64,000 bases of DNA from assembly GCF_000024065.1 (NCBI RefSeq), contig NC_013174.1:1116001-1180000 (forward strand). The letters run 5' to 3'. This document shows positions 53,996 to 63,064 of this stretch, in pieces; within the stretch, counting starts at the first letter, position 1, and each line of letters starts with the position of its first letter. The notes under the pieces are model-generated. The model was not told the DNA's origin. It saw only the letters and a program-made list of their open reading frames with translations, and ran no database searches. Both the position numbers and the translations under genes were made by a program. The stretch comes from Jonesia denitrificans DSM 20603. Its GTDB lineage: Bacteria; Actinomycetota; Actinomycetes; Actinomycetales; Cellulomonadaceae.

Positions 53996-54729
53996 TCACA
54001 GGTTGGTTCCTCAGCTTGGGTGAAGTCTGCAGGAGTGTCAAGCAGCGTCGTCAACGTCGATACCGGGATGAAGAACGTCTTTCCTGAACTCGATTTTGCA
54101 TACACAACACCCACGACTTGACCCGACTCATTGAGGACTGCTGAACCTGAGCTACCGGGCTCGACTTCAGCATCAGCCACCGCCACTTGACCAAGGTTCT
54201 CATTGAGTGGGTCGTCCGTGTAATCAAGGACTGTGCCTGAAGTGAGAGTGAGTTGACCCCCATTGGGGTAACCGATGATGGATACCACGTCACCAATTTG
54301 GGGGTCCGCTGACGCAAGTACTGGTGATGCGTCAAGTTGTTGCGTCGTACGGACGATCGCCAAGTCTGCGAGGTTTGCAGATTGTGCACCAGTCACCTCG
54401 ATGTCACGGCCGTCAGAGGTAGAAAGTTGCAGCTCGTTGGTTCCCTCAACAACGTGTTTATTGGTGACAAGAGTCTGCTGGTCGATAGCAAAGCCAGTAC
54501 CACGAGTAACAGCGCTGCAGCCGACATTTCGCACCCGCACGGTCATGCGTTGTGCTTCAGAGAAACCATATGTCGTGATCCCACCTTCTGACTCTGGAAT
54601 GAAGGTCATGTTGGGGACATAGGTGTCAGGGACTTCTGGTGGTTCTGGTGGGAGTGCCCCGCACCCCGTCACGAGCATAAGAGCGAGTGTGCTGGTCACA
54701 CCAAAATGAGCCTTGCGGGTGTGCCTCAC
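53992..54729 (-). CDS. Secreted lipoprotein serine protease, trypsin-like (S1/HtrA fold)
   Basis: A 245-residue exported protease. Lipoprotein signal peptide with lipobox LVTGC (Cys23), then a short Pro-rich tether. The trypsin-like domain has His92 (VTNKHVVEG), Asp122 (NLADLAIVR) and Ser194 (EPGSSGSAV). No PDZ domain follows, unlike HtrA. Two extra cysteines (Cys71 and the C-terminal Cys245) could form a disulphide. It overlaps the upstream coiled-coil gene by ATGA-type coupling, suggesting the two act together outside the membrane. Substrate unknown. Confidence 0.85.
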   Translation of the reverse strand: MRHTRKAHFGVTSTLALMLVTGCGALPPEPPEVPDTYVPNMTFIPESEGGITTYGFSEAQRMTVRVRNVGCSAVTRGTGFAIDQQTLVTNKHVVEGTNELQLSTSDGRDIEVTGAQSANLADLAIVRTTQQLDASPVLASADPQIGDVVSIIGYPNGGQLTLTSGTVLDYTDDPLNENLGQVAVADAEVEPGSSGSAVLNESGQVVGVVYAKSSSGKTFFIPVSTLTTLLDTPADFTQAEEPTCD

Positions 54730-55442
54730 GACTCAAGTTCCTTCACCAGTGCGTTGTATCGTTCCGTGGCACCTTCGCAGGTTTCCGTGGCAGTTTGTGA
54801 GACGTCCGTTAGCTTTGTACGCGTTTCACCCAGGGTCTCTTCCAGCGATGAAATGATGTCGGTGTCTTGATCGCGGGCAGGTTTCGTACGTTCCGTCAGG
54901 AGATCTGATTGGTTGGATTGCAAAGTGACGAGGGTGTCAAGGACGCGTGTTTGTCGGGTAACGCATGATGCGAGGTCTGAAGAAACCCCGAGTGCTTCGG
55001 TCGCAATTTGAGCGGTGTCTTCTGCAAGGAGACGCTGTGTTTCACGATCATCACCCACCAATGCTTTCTCTGACGCAAGTTCAGTGATGCGAGATTGGGC
55101 GGTGCTCAATTGTTCTTGGGTCGTTGACAGTTGGGATTCAACATTGGCGAGTTCAGATTCCAACTGGGCAAGTTCGACACCCATCGTGTGTGCGTGTGCG
55201 TTGACTTCACGTCCATAATCTGACCACTGGCCAGCAAGACGAATCACGTAGACCAAGGCGATGACAAGCGCGACGATAAGGATCGCAGCGGTGAGGAGAA
55301 AGGGTAGCGCGCGTCGTTGCGCCCCGCCAGATGGGGATCGCTGGGCACCTGAGGGCGAATGTCGCTGCGTGCGATGCGAAGAACTATGAGGTGTTGACTG
55401 CGAATCGTTGGGGGGAAAGGAGGGTGGCGGAACGGTGCTCAA
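54726..55442 (-). CDS. Single-pass membrane protein with extracellular coiled coil, unknown
   Basis: I recognise no family. The 238-residue protein has a Ser/Pro/His-rich cytoplasmic N terminus (1-43), a transmembrane helix (about 46-68), then a long extracellular helical region: coiled coil (about 80-140, VELAQLESELANVESQLSTT as an example) and a second helical segment (about 160-235). Two Cys (in SDLASCVTRQT and TETCEGATERY) may be disulphide-bonded. It is translationally coupled to the lipoprotein protease downstream and to DUF1844 upstream by overlaps. A role as partner or substrate of the protease is an inference. Confidence 0.75.
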   Translation of the reverse strand: MSTVPPPSFPPNDSQSTPHSSSHRTQRHSPSGAQRSPSGGAQRRALPFLLTAAILIVALVIALVYVIRLAGQWSDYGREVNAHAHTMGVELAQLESELANVESQLSTTQEQLSTAQSRITELASEKALVGDDRETQRLLAEDTAQIATEALGVSSDLASCVTRQTRVLDTLVTLQSNQSDLLTERTKPARDQDTDIISSLEETLGETRTKLTDVSQTATETCEGATERYNALVKELES

Positions 55443-55810
55443 CTGACATACCCCGTGTGCTTTTCCCCGGGGCCTTCTCCGGGTTCGTCTGGAATGATAG
55501 AAGCTTCACGAAACGCCAACTGCAGTGAGCGTAAACCGTCACGCAATGAACGGGCGTGGTGCGAACCAATGTCAGGTGCGGAAGCTGTGATGAGTGCGGC
55601 GAGTGCATTGATGAGCTTGCGTGCTTCGTCGAGATCCTTGAGGTCGTCACCTTCTGGTGCGAGGCCACACTTCACCGCTGCTGCGCTCATCAGATGGACC
55701 GCTGCAGTGGTAATAACTTCAACTGCTTGCACGTCAGCAATGTCCCGTGCTGCGTCGTGTGAAGTTGTGGGGGAGGAAGGCTCTGATGACGTCATAGGTC
55801 TATTGTCCAT
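55439..55810 (-). CDS. DUF1844 protein
   Basis: A 123-residue DUF1844 protein: DAARDIADVQAVEVITTAAVHLMSAAAVKCGLAPE and LDEARKLINALAALITASAPDIGSHHARSLRDGLRSLQLAFREAS are the family core (shown here only in part as motifs), with a GPGEK tail. Function unknown. It is normally found directly upstream of infC in actinobacteria; here catalase and fur stand between them, and DUF1844 is on the opposite strand. The start at 55810 (MDNRPMTSS) is likely; ATG at 55795 is an alternative, and the frame opens back to 55834. Confidence 0.88.
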   Translation of the reverse strand: MDNRPMTSSEPSSPTTSHDAARDIADVQAVEVITTAAVHLMSAAAVKCGLAPEGDDLKDLDEARKLINALAALITASAPDIGSHHARSLRDGLRSLQLAFREASIIPDEPGEGPGEKHTGYVS

Positions 55811-55915
55811 GACACACCCGTCTGAGAACACCAATCGTCGCCTGTGATCCGAACCTGTTGACGGATCTTTGCACGATGTTCACAGTCGTTTGCGGCGCAT
55901 CGGCTACCATGCACA

Positions 55916-55950
55916 ATGCCTGTGGGCAGCAGTGAACTGCCCACAGGCAT
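55916..55950. terminator. Perfect 14-bp stem-loop after katA
   Basis: ATGCCTGTGGGCAG pairs with its perfect complement across a 7-base loop. On the minus strand it lies 34 bases past the catalase stop; no U-run follows. Probable catalase terminator. Confidence 0.7.
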
Positions 55951-55983
55951 CATGGTAGGTTGCGTGTCGTCAGCGAAACAGTG

Positions 55984-57429
55984 TCACTGTCCTACGCGTT
56001 CGCGCAGTGTTTGACCAAGTTGGCTGTCGACACTGCCCCAATATCCAAAGAATCGCTCCCGAACTTCTGGGCGGCTGATGGACTTGCCTTGGCCGGTGAG
56101 GGTGTCGATAAACCTCGAGCGTTGGTCATCAGTGAAGACCTCACGATAGAGGGTGCCCGCCTGACCGAAGTCGTCATCGTGCGTACGAAGCGTGTAGGCA
56201 GCGCGCAGCAGCGGCCCATCTGTTTCCCAGTTCACTTCGCCTGCGGCTGCTTCATTGGCTTCGGGGTATCCCAATGAGTTGGTGTTGTGGACTGGAACTT
56301 CATAGTCATTTGACACATATCGCATGTTGCCTTCGTGCTGGTAGTTCACAACCTCTGCAGCGTGCGGTTGGTTGACCGGCAACTGGTTGTAGTTTGTCCC
56401 GATGCGGTAGCGCTGTGCGTCAGGGTAGGCAAACATGCGTCCCATGAGCATTTTGTCAGGGGAAATGCCGGTGCCAGGAACCAGGTTGGACGGTGAGAAG
56501 GCCGCTTGCTCGATGTCTTGGAAGAAGTTGCGGGGGTTGCGGTTCAACGTCAATTCGCCCACTTTGATGCGAGGGTAGTCACTAAAGGACCAGATCTTTG
56601 TCAAGTCAAACGGGTTGAAGTGGTATGTTTTCGCGTCCTCATACGGCATGACCTGGACGTACATGTCCCACACGGGGTTGTCGCCGCGATCGATGGCGTC
56701 AAAGAGGTCACGACGGTAGAAGTCGGCGTCGGTTCCTGCGAGCCGTTCTGCTTCGTCGTTCGTCATGGATTCCACACCTTGTCGGGAGACAAAGTGGTAT
56801 TTGACCCAGAACTGCTCGCCAGCCTCGTTTGCCCACGAGTAGGTGTGCGAGCCGTACCCGTTCATGTGGCGCCAGGTCTTTGGCAAGCCACGGTCGCCCA
56901 TGAGGTAAGTCACTTGGTGTGCGGATTCTGGTGACAGCGTCCAGAAGTCCCACTGCATGTTGGAGTCGCGCAGCCCCTTGCCGTTGCGCTTTTGCGAGTG
57001 AATGAAGTCAGGGAACTTGATGGCGTCGCGGATGAAGAAGATGGGGGTGTTATTTCCGACAATATCGAAATTGCCTTCTGTGGTGTAGTACCGCAGTGCA
57101 AATCCGCGGACGTCACGCCAGGTATCGGGGGAACCTTGTTCACCGGCGACTGAGGAGAAACGCAGGAGTGTTTCGGTTGTGGCGCCTGGCTGGAAGACCG
57201 CCGCCTTGGTGTAGCGGGTGACATCTTCAGTGACGACGAATTCACCAAATGCACCGCCACCTTTTGCGTGGGGGTTGCGCTCTGGAACGCGTTCCCGGTT
57301 AAAGGACGCGAGTTTCTCCACGAGGAAGCGATCGTGGAGCGCGGTGACGCCATCGGGTCCGGTGGTCAGGGAGTGCTGGGAACTGGCAATGGGGGAACCA
57401 TTTTGGGCAGTGGTGGGCTGTTCGGTCAT
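55984..57429 (-). CDS. katA: Monofunctional haem catalase
   Basis: A 481-residue clade 3-type small-subunit catalase. Seen: [22 protein letters not shown] with the distal His, [50 protein letters not shown], and the proximal haem ligand Tyr in [14 protein letters not shown]. It degrades hydrogen peroxide. ATG 57429 begins MTEQPTT; the open frame reaches 57462. Directly downstream of fur (75-bp gap) on the same strand, the classic katA-fur peroxide-response pair. Confidence 0.96.
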   Translation of the reverse strand: MTEQPTTAQNGSPIASSQHSLTTGPDGVTALHDRFLVEKLASFNRERVPERNPHAKGGGAFGEFVVTEDVTRYTKAAVFQPGATTETLLRFSSVAGEQGSPDTWRDVRGFALRYYTTEGNFDIVGNNTPIFFIRDAIKFPDFIHSQKRNGKGLRDSNMQWDFWTLSPESAHQVTYLMGDRGLPKTWRHMNGYGSHTYSWANEAGEQFWVKYHFVSRQGVESMTNDEAERLAGTDADFYRRDLFDAIDRGDNPVWDMYVQVMPYEDAKTYHFNPFDLTKIWSFSDYPRIKVGELTLNRNPRNFFQDIEQAAFSPSNLVPGTGISPDKMLMGRMFAYPDAQRYRIGTNYNQLPVNQPHAAEVVNYQHEGNMRYVSNDYEVPVHNTNSLGYPEANEAAAGEVNWETDGPLLRAAYTLRTHDDDFGQAGTLYREVFTDDQRSRFIDTLTGQGKSISRPEVRERFFGYWGSVDSQLGQTLRERVGQ

Positions 57430-57504
57430 AACCTGCTGTCCTTTTCTGTGTGGGTGGTGCAATGGGAAAGAGTGACGATGTGTAGGCGCGGTGCCTGTAC
57501 GTCG

Positions 57505-57927
57505 TCACGTTGTGCGTGTTTGGCACTGGGGGCATCGCCCCCAGAACGTCACTTCCGCTTCGTCCACGGTGTAGCCGTGGTTGGTGTGGGGGATGAGGCA
57601 GGGGGCTTGTCCGATGGTGCAGTCGATGTCTTGGACATCGCCGCAGGCTCGGCACACCATGTGGTGGTGGTTGTCTCCTACCCGTAGTTCGAAGCGTGCG
57701 GGGTGGCCGGCTGGTTCGATGCGGTTCATCAAACCATGGGCGGCAAAGGTATTGAGGGCGTCGTAGATGGTCTGCACCGATGCTGTGCCCAGGGCCTGGC
57801 GGACTGCGGTTAAGACGGTGTCAGAGTCTGCGTGGGGGTGATGGGAGACGGCGTCGAGGACGGCGAGGCGTGTCGCGGTGACGCGTAGGCCTGCAGACCT
57901 GAGGAGTTCCTCAAATGACGTGTCCAT
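57505..57927 (-). CDS. Fur-family regulator (FurA/CatR-like)
   Basis: A 140-residue Fur-family repressor. Winged-helix domain (about 1-80, LRSAGLRVTATRLAVLDAV and VQTIYDALNTFAAHGL), then the metal-binding dimer domain with DNHHHMVCRACGDVQDID and the zinc-binding CPQC at the C terminus. The adjacent catalase indicates a peroxide- or iron-sensing role like FurA of mycobacteria or CatR of Streptomyces. The promoter has a TACCGT hexamer at 57942-57947 (minus) and a palindrome just upstream, consistent with autoregulation. Confidence 0.92.
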   Translation of the reverse strand: MDTSFEELLRSAGLRVTATRLAVLDAVSHHPHADSDTVLTAVRQALGTASVQTIYDALNTFAAHGLMNRIEPAGHPARFELRVGDNHHHMVCRACGDVQDIDCTIGQAPCLIPHTNHGYTVDEAEVTFWGRCPQCQTRTT

Positions 57928-57948
57928 GACTCAAGTGAAACACGGTAA

Positions 57949-57963
57949 CTGGAATAATTCAAG
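57949..57963. promoter_or_regulatory. Putative Fur-family operator before fur
   Basis: The 15-mer CTTGAATTATTCCAG (minus strand) is a palindrome with one mismatched pair, AT-rich against a GC-rich background, placed immediately upstream of the TACCGT -10 and 22 bases before the fur ATG. It resembles actinobacterial FurA/CatR sites in position and base composition. Confidence 0.55.
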
Positions 57964-58064
57964 AAAACGAATGGTTCAGAAAAGTGACGAAAGTGTGACG
58001 AAGAACTGACGCCAAGAAGGCGTTCACGCACGGTGGCTGGGTGTTAGCGGTGAGGGAGGCGTGC

Positions 58065-58070
58065 TACAGT
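58065..58070 (+). promoter_or_regulatory. Putative -10 (TACAGT) of the infC operon
   Basis: TACAGT at the left end of the 390-bp gap before infC; the first leader hairpin starts 12 bases later. The -35 is unclear. Confidence 0.4.
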
Positions 58071-58081
58071 GGGGGAAACCG

Positions 58082-58273
58082 ACCTTGGAGTCCATGCTCC
58101 AAGGTTCACAAGTGGTTCGCCCACCCGAGTTTCGCCATCTCCATGAGCTGAGGCCGGGTCAACAGGTTTCACGGTTGGGCTTTGCCCAACGTTATGAGTG
58201 TACGCACGCACCTTGCGTGCTGAGTATGCGCTTGCGTGAAAAATGGGCCTCCACATGTGACCGATGTGGAGGC
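58082..58273 (+). promoter_or_regulatory. Structured infC leader ending in an intrinsic terminator (attenuator)
   Basis: Four stem-loops in order: 58082-58105 (9-bp stem), 58174-58190 (GTTGGGC/GCCCAAC), 58204-58220 (GCACGCA/TGCGTGC) and 58247-58273, a 10-bp stem GCCTCCACAT/ATGTGGAGGC with 7-base loop directly followed by TTTCTTC. The last is a good rho-independent terminator 44 bases before the infC start. IF3-L35-L20 operons are commonly controlled by such attenuators (for example the L20 leader in Bacillus). The antiterminator pairing is not resolved. A tiny ORF (58194-58223) covers hairpin 3. Confidence 0.75.
58194..58223 (+). CDS. Possible 9-codon leader peptide in the infC leader
   Basis: ATG AGT GTA CGC ACG CAC CTT GCG TGC TGA would give MSVRTHLAC. 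No ribosome binding site is visible. Its last codons lie in hairpin 3, ahead of the terminator, where ribosome stalling could alter folding. Speculative. Confidence 0.2.
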   Translation: MSVRTHLAC

Positions 58274-58317
58274 TTTCTTCATGTCGACGGCCACGTCATC
58301 AACGCAAGGAGCATCAC

Positions 58318-58965
58318 ATCAACGAGCCGCGCATCAACGATCGAATCCGTGTCCCCGAGGTTCGACTCGTCGGCCCAGGAGGGGAACAGGTCGGTGTTGT
58401 CCGCCTTGAGGTCGCTCTCAATCTTGCCCAAGAAGCAGACCTCGACCTTGTTGAGGTCGCCCCAGACTCCCGCCCACCTGTGTGCAAACTGATGGACTAC
58501 GGCAAATTCAAGTACGAGTCCGCGATGAAGGCACGCGAAGCGCGCCGCAACCAAGCGAACACCGTCTTGAAGGAAATCCGGTTCCGTCTGAAAATCGATG
58601 ACCACGACTACGGCACAAAAAAAGGCCATGTCGAACGATTCCTCTCAGCCGGTGACAAGGTCAAAGTGATGATCATGTTCCGCGGACGTGAACAGTCACG
58701 ACCAGAGATGGGAATCCGACTCCTGCAGCGACTCGCGGATGACGTTGCCGAACTTGGTTATGTCGAGAGTTCACCGAAACAGGATGGACGCAACATGATC
58801 ATGGTTCTTGGGCCCACCAAGAAGAAAACAGAAGCAAAAAGTGAGCAACGGCGTCGGCGTGAATCGGGTCGTCCACAGCGAGGGGACAAACCCGCGCAGA
58901 ACACGGACGCCACTGACAGCGCTGAAACCGTCACCCAGGACGACGCATCAACCTCATCCCCATGA
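58318..58965 (+). CDS. infC: Translation initiation factor IF-3 (non-canonical ATC start)
   Basis: IF3 checks the start codon and keeps 30S subunits free. The family N terminus [20 protein letters not shown] begins exactly at ATC 58318, with AAGGAG six bases upstream; no ATG or GTG is near. Use of AUC/AUU/AUA is a known autoregulatory feature of infC. The 215-residue protein has the N domain (1-80), linker [20 protein letters not shown] domain ([22 protein letters not shown] and [11 protein letters not shown]), and a disordered charged tail of about 40 residues beyond the bacterial norm of 180. First gene of infC-rpmI-rplT. Confidence 0.95.
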   Translation: MNEPRINDRIRVPEVRLVGPGGEQVGVVRLEVALNLAQEADLDLVEVAPDSRPPVCKLMDYGKFKYESAMKAREARRNQANTVLKEIRFRLKIDDHDYGTKKGHVERFLSAGDKVKVMIMFRGREQSRPEMGIRLLQRLADDVAELGYVESSPKQDGRNMIMVLGPTKKKTEAKSEQRRRRESGRPQRGDKPAQNTDATDSAETVTQDDASTSSP

Positions 58966-59085
58966 CCTCGCCACTGCACCCGCAGTGAGTAGCCCGATGG
59001 GTTTACCCATCAGCTGGCGTCTTTCTCGGCGTCAGCCCGAACACGTCACGTCCCCGCGTGGCCGACAGCAAGGAGAACGGCAGCC

Positions 59086-59280
59086 ATGCCGAAGAACAAG
59101 ACGCACTCCGGCGCCAAGAAGCGCTTCCGTGTCACTGGTAGCGGAAAGATCATGCGCGAGCAGGCCAACAAGCGTCACCTTCTCGAGCACAAGTCTTCAA
59201 CTCGCACCCGTCGTCTGTCATCCGACCAGGTCGTGAGCGACGCAGACGTCAAGAAGATCAAGAAGCTTCTCGGTAAGTGA
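59086..59280 (+). CDS. rpmI: 50S ribosomal protein L35
   Basis: A 64-residue basic protein with the L35 pattern [20 protein letters not shown] and [19 protein letters not shown] with AAGGAG eleven bases upstream. Between infC and rplT as usual. Confidence 0.97.
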   Translation: MPKNKTHSGAKKRFRVTGSGKIMREQANKRHLLEHKSSTRTRRLSSDQVVSDADVKKIKKLLGK

Positions 59281-59337
59281 CCTTCACGGCACTCGCCATC
59301 TCTTAACCCATAGTTTTTCTCATCGAAGGAGCATCAC

Positions 59338-59724
59338 GTGGCACGCGTGAAGCGGGCGGTTAACGCCCACAAAAAGCGTCGGACAGTACTCGAGCGCGCA
59401 AGCGGTTACCGTGGGCAGCGCTCACGCCTCTACCGCAAGGCAAAAGAGCAAGTTACCCACTCACTGGTCTACAACTACCGCGACCGTAAGCGTCGTAAAG
59501 GGGACTTCCGTCGCCTGTGGATCCAGCGCATCAATGCTGCAGCCCGCGCCCAGGGTATGACCTATAACCGTTTTATCCAAGGGCTCAAGGCTGCAGGTGT
59601 TGAGGTTGACCGTCGAGTTCTTGCCGAACTTGCCGTCAGTGACATCAACGCGTTCAACGCTCTTGTCACCGTCGCAAAGGCAGCCCTGCCCGAGGACGTC
59701 AACGCTCCTCGCCAGGCTGCGTAA
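59338..59724 (+). CDS. rplT: 50S ribosomal protein L20
   Basis: A 128-residue protein with the L20 signature: [19 protein letters not shown], the [20 protein letters not shown] segment and [26 protein letters not shown] start with AAGGAG seven bases upstream. L20 is needed early in 50S assembly and in some bacteria represses its own operon through the leader. Confidence 0.97.
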   Translation: MARVKRAVNAHKKRRTVLERASGYRGQRSRLYRKAKEQVTHSLVYNYRDRKRRKGDFRRLWIQRINAAARAQGMTYNRFIQGLKAAGVEVDRRVLAELAVSDINAFNALVTVAKAALPEDVNAPRQAA

Positions 59725-59738
59725 CGCAGACCGTCACG

Positions 59739-60599
59739 GTGCCCAACGCACCTGTTCCCGAACGCCCAGACATGCCCGACCTGACGAACCCGCGAAGTGA
59801 CCGGGTCAAAATGGTTCGACGCTTGTCTGGGCGTTCGTCGCGTACCAAACATGGCCAATTCCTTGTTGAAGGGCCTCAAAGCGTCCGTGAACTCGTTGCC
59901 TGCCGGGCTGAACTGGTCCGAGACCTCTATGTCAGTTCGGACCGTGTGGACCGCTACCGAGACATTTACGACGAGGCGCACAGACAATCTCTTTACCTAC
60001 ACACCACCACGCCAGAGGTCCTGTCAGCCATGAGCGAGGACGCACAGGGCATTGTCGCGGTTGCGCGTACTTTAGACACGCGCCTCTCGTCACTTGGCCC
60101 CGTCCTGAGCAAAGCCTGTCTTGTCGCAGTTCTCACTGACGTACGGGACCCCGGTAACGCGGGAACCGTGATCCGGGCAGCTGATGCAGCTGGAGCTGAT
60201 GTGGTGATCCTTGCAGGTGACAGTGTGGACTTAATGAACCCCAAGGTTGTGCGATCCAGTGCTGGGTCACTGTTTCACATGCCGGTGATCACCAATGCAT
60301 CATTGGTTGATGTGCACGGTGCACTCAAGATGGCCGGAATCCCGCTTTTCGGGACCACGCCATATGCTGACCTCACACTCGATGACCTCGTGGAGCCACA
60401 AGGTCCTACCAGTGTGGGAGCACCACATGCGTGGGTGTTTGGAAACGAAGCACAAGGACTCAGCGTTGAGGACCAGTCCATGTGCGATTCGCTGGTACGG
60501 ATTCCCATGTACGGACGTGCGGAATCGTTGAACCTGGCAATGGCTGCCACTATTTGCTTGTACACATCCGCTCGCGCATTGCGCACGACGACAAGGTGA
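59739..60599 (+). CDS. SpoU/TrmH-family RNA 2'-O-methyltransferase
   Basis: A 286-residue SPOUT methyltransferase. N-terminal substrate-binding domain (about 25-110, RTKHGQFLVEGPQSVREL), then the knotted SPOUT domain with motif 1 LTDVRDPGNAGTVIRAADAAGAD, motif 2 WVFGNEAQGLS and motif 3 RIPMYGRAESLNLAMAATI. Likely rRNA (RlmB or TsnR-like) target. GTG 59739 is the first start; an ATG at 59772 would shorten it by 11 residues. Follows rplT, as in many actinobacteria. Confidence 0.93.
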   Translation: MPNAPVPERPDMPDLTNPRSDRVKMVRRLSGRSSRTKHGQFLVEGPQSVRELVACRAELVRDLYVSSDRVDRYRDIYDEAHRQSLYLHTTTPEVLSAMSEDAQGIVAVARTLDTRLSSLGPVLSKACLVAVLTDVRDPGNAGTVIRAADAAGADVVILAGDSVDLMNPKVVRSSAGSLFHMPVITNASLVDVHGALKMAGIPLFGTTPYADLTLDDLVEPQGPTSVGAPHAWVFGNEAQGLSVEDQSMCDSLVRIPMYGRAESLNLAMAATICLYTSARALRTTTR

Positions 60600-60602
60600 C
60601 TC

Positions 60603-61964
60603 ATGTCTGACCAGAGCCTACGACATGGTTTGAAAGTCCGGCACCTCACCATGATGGGTCTGGGTTCTGCAATCGGAGCAGGCCTTTTTGTGGGGTCCGG
60701 GAACGCAATTCAATCTGCGGGCCCCGCAGTCCTTGTGTCATATATTGTCGCGGGAGTCGTTGTTGTCATTATTATGAGTTTGCTTGGTGAGCTTGCTAGC
60801 GCACGACCTTCGTCGGGGGCTTTTTCTACGTACGCGGAACAAGGGATCGGACGGTGGGCGGGATACGCGGTGGGATGGGCGTATTGGTTCATGCTCATCA
60901 TGGTGCTCGGCGTCGAAATTCTTGCAGCGACCACGATCATGGCGGGGTGGATTAACATCCCGCAGTGGCTGATCGCCGGGGTGCTGATCGCACTGTTTGC
61001 TGCTGTCAATCTTGTTGGGGTACGACAGTTTGGGGAGCTGGAGTTCTGGTTCGCTGCGATCAAAGTTGCGGCCATTATTGGGTTCCTTGTTGTGGGTGTC
61101 CTCATTGTGACTGGCGTGATTTCCGCTGGTCCCAACGTCGGTGTGGGGCAACTTGTTGCAGGAGATGGGGGCTTTGCGCCACGTGGAGCTGCCGGAGTAG
61201 CAGCGGGTCTCCTCGCTGTGATGTTTGCTTTTGGTGGCATTGAGATCATTACGATTGCCGCGGCTGAGGCGACAAATCCGCAGTCAGCTATTCGCCGTGC
61301 CACGATCTCTATCATGTGGCGGATTTTGTTCTTCTACATTGGGTCAGTTGTTGTCATGCTGGCGGTTGTGCCGTGGAACGATCCGCAGTTCGAGCAGGGT
61401 GGCTTTGTTGCCGTGTTGAACCGCGCGAACATTCCCTATGCTTCGGGCCTGATGGAAGCCGTGATTGTTGTGGCGCTTCTTTCGGCGTTTAACGCCCAGC
61501 TCTATGCGACCTCCAGGATGGCTTTTTCCTTGGCACAACGTGGCGAGGGGCCTGCAGTGTTGTTGCGACTCTCAGGGCGTGATGTTCCGTGGATCGCAGT
61601 CATGGTGTCTATTGTCTTCTCCGTGCTTGCGGTGACAGCTCATGCGCTTGACACCCAGGGTCGGGTCATGGGCACTCTTCTTGACGCGGTCGGGGCGTTC
61701 CTCCTCATCATTTGGGTGTTCATTGCTGTGTCGCAGATCCGGTTGCGCCCCCAGTTAGAGCGTGAGGGGTCGCTCAAGATGCGCACCTGGGCGCATCCGT
61801 GGCTCGCGATTGGGGCACTTGTCTCCATCACTGCTTTCATCGTGCTCATGCTTTTTGATGCGAACGGGCGCCAGAACCTGTCCTTTTCTCTGGTGATGTT
61901 CGCCATGATCTGTGGCACCTACGTTATTCATTCGCGCCGAGGTGCGCAGCGATCCCTACAATAG
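60603..61964 (+). CDS. Amino acid permease (APC superfamily)
   Basis: A 453-residue transporter of the amino acid-polyamine-organocation superfamily with about 12 transmembrane helices. The conserved MMGLGSAIGAGLFVGSG in helix 1 (substrate-binding unwound segment), SYIVAGVVVVIIMSLLGELA, SGAFSTYAEQGIGRWAGYAVGWAYW, and FGGIEIITIAAAEATNP in helix 6 are those of the GabP/ProY/AroP (amino acid:proton symporter) group. Substrate not predictable. ATG with AAGGTG five bases upstream, in the 3-bp gap after the methyltransferase. Confidence 0.93.
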   Translation: MSDQSLRHGLKVRHLTMMGLGSAIGAGLFVGSGNAIQSAGPAVLVSYIVAGVVVVIIMSLLGELASARPSSGAFSTYAEQGIGRWAGYAVGWAYWFMLIMVLGVEILAATTIMAGWINIPQWLIAGVLIALFAAVNLVGVRQFGELEFWFAAIKVAAIIGFLVVGVLIVTGVISAGPNVGVGQLVAGDGGFAPRGAAGVAAGLLAVMFAFGGIEIITIAAAEATNPQSAIRRATISIMWRILFFYIGSVVVMLAVVPWNDPQFEQGGFVAVLNRANIPYASGLMEAVIVVALLSAFNAQLYATSRMAFSLAQRGEGPAVLLRLSGRDVPWIAVMVSIVFSVLAVTAHALDTQGRVMGTLLDAVGAFLLIIWVFIAVSQIRLRPQLEREGSLKMRTWAHPWLAIGALVSITAFIVLMLFDANGRQNLSFSLVMFAMICGTYVIHSRRGAQRSLQ

Positions 61965-61990
61965 GGTGTTATTCCCAGTTGTCTGCCTGA

Positions 61991-63063
<1,073 letters not shown>

Positions 63064-63064
<1 letters not shown>

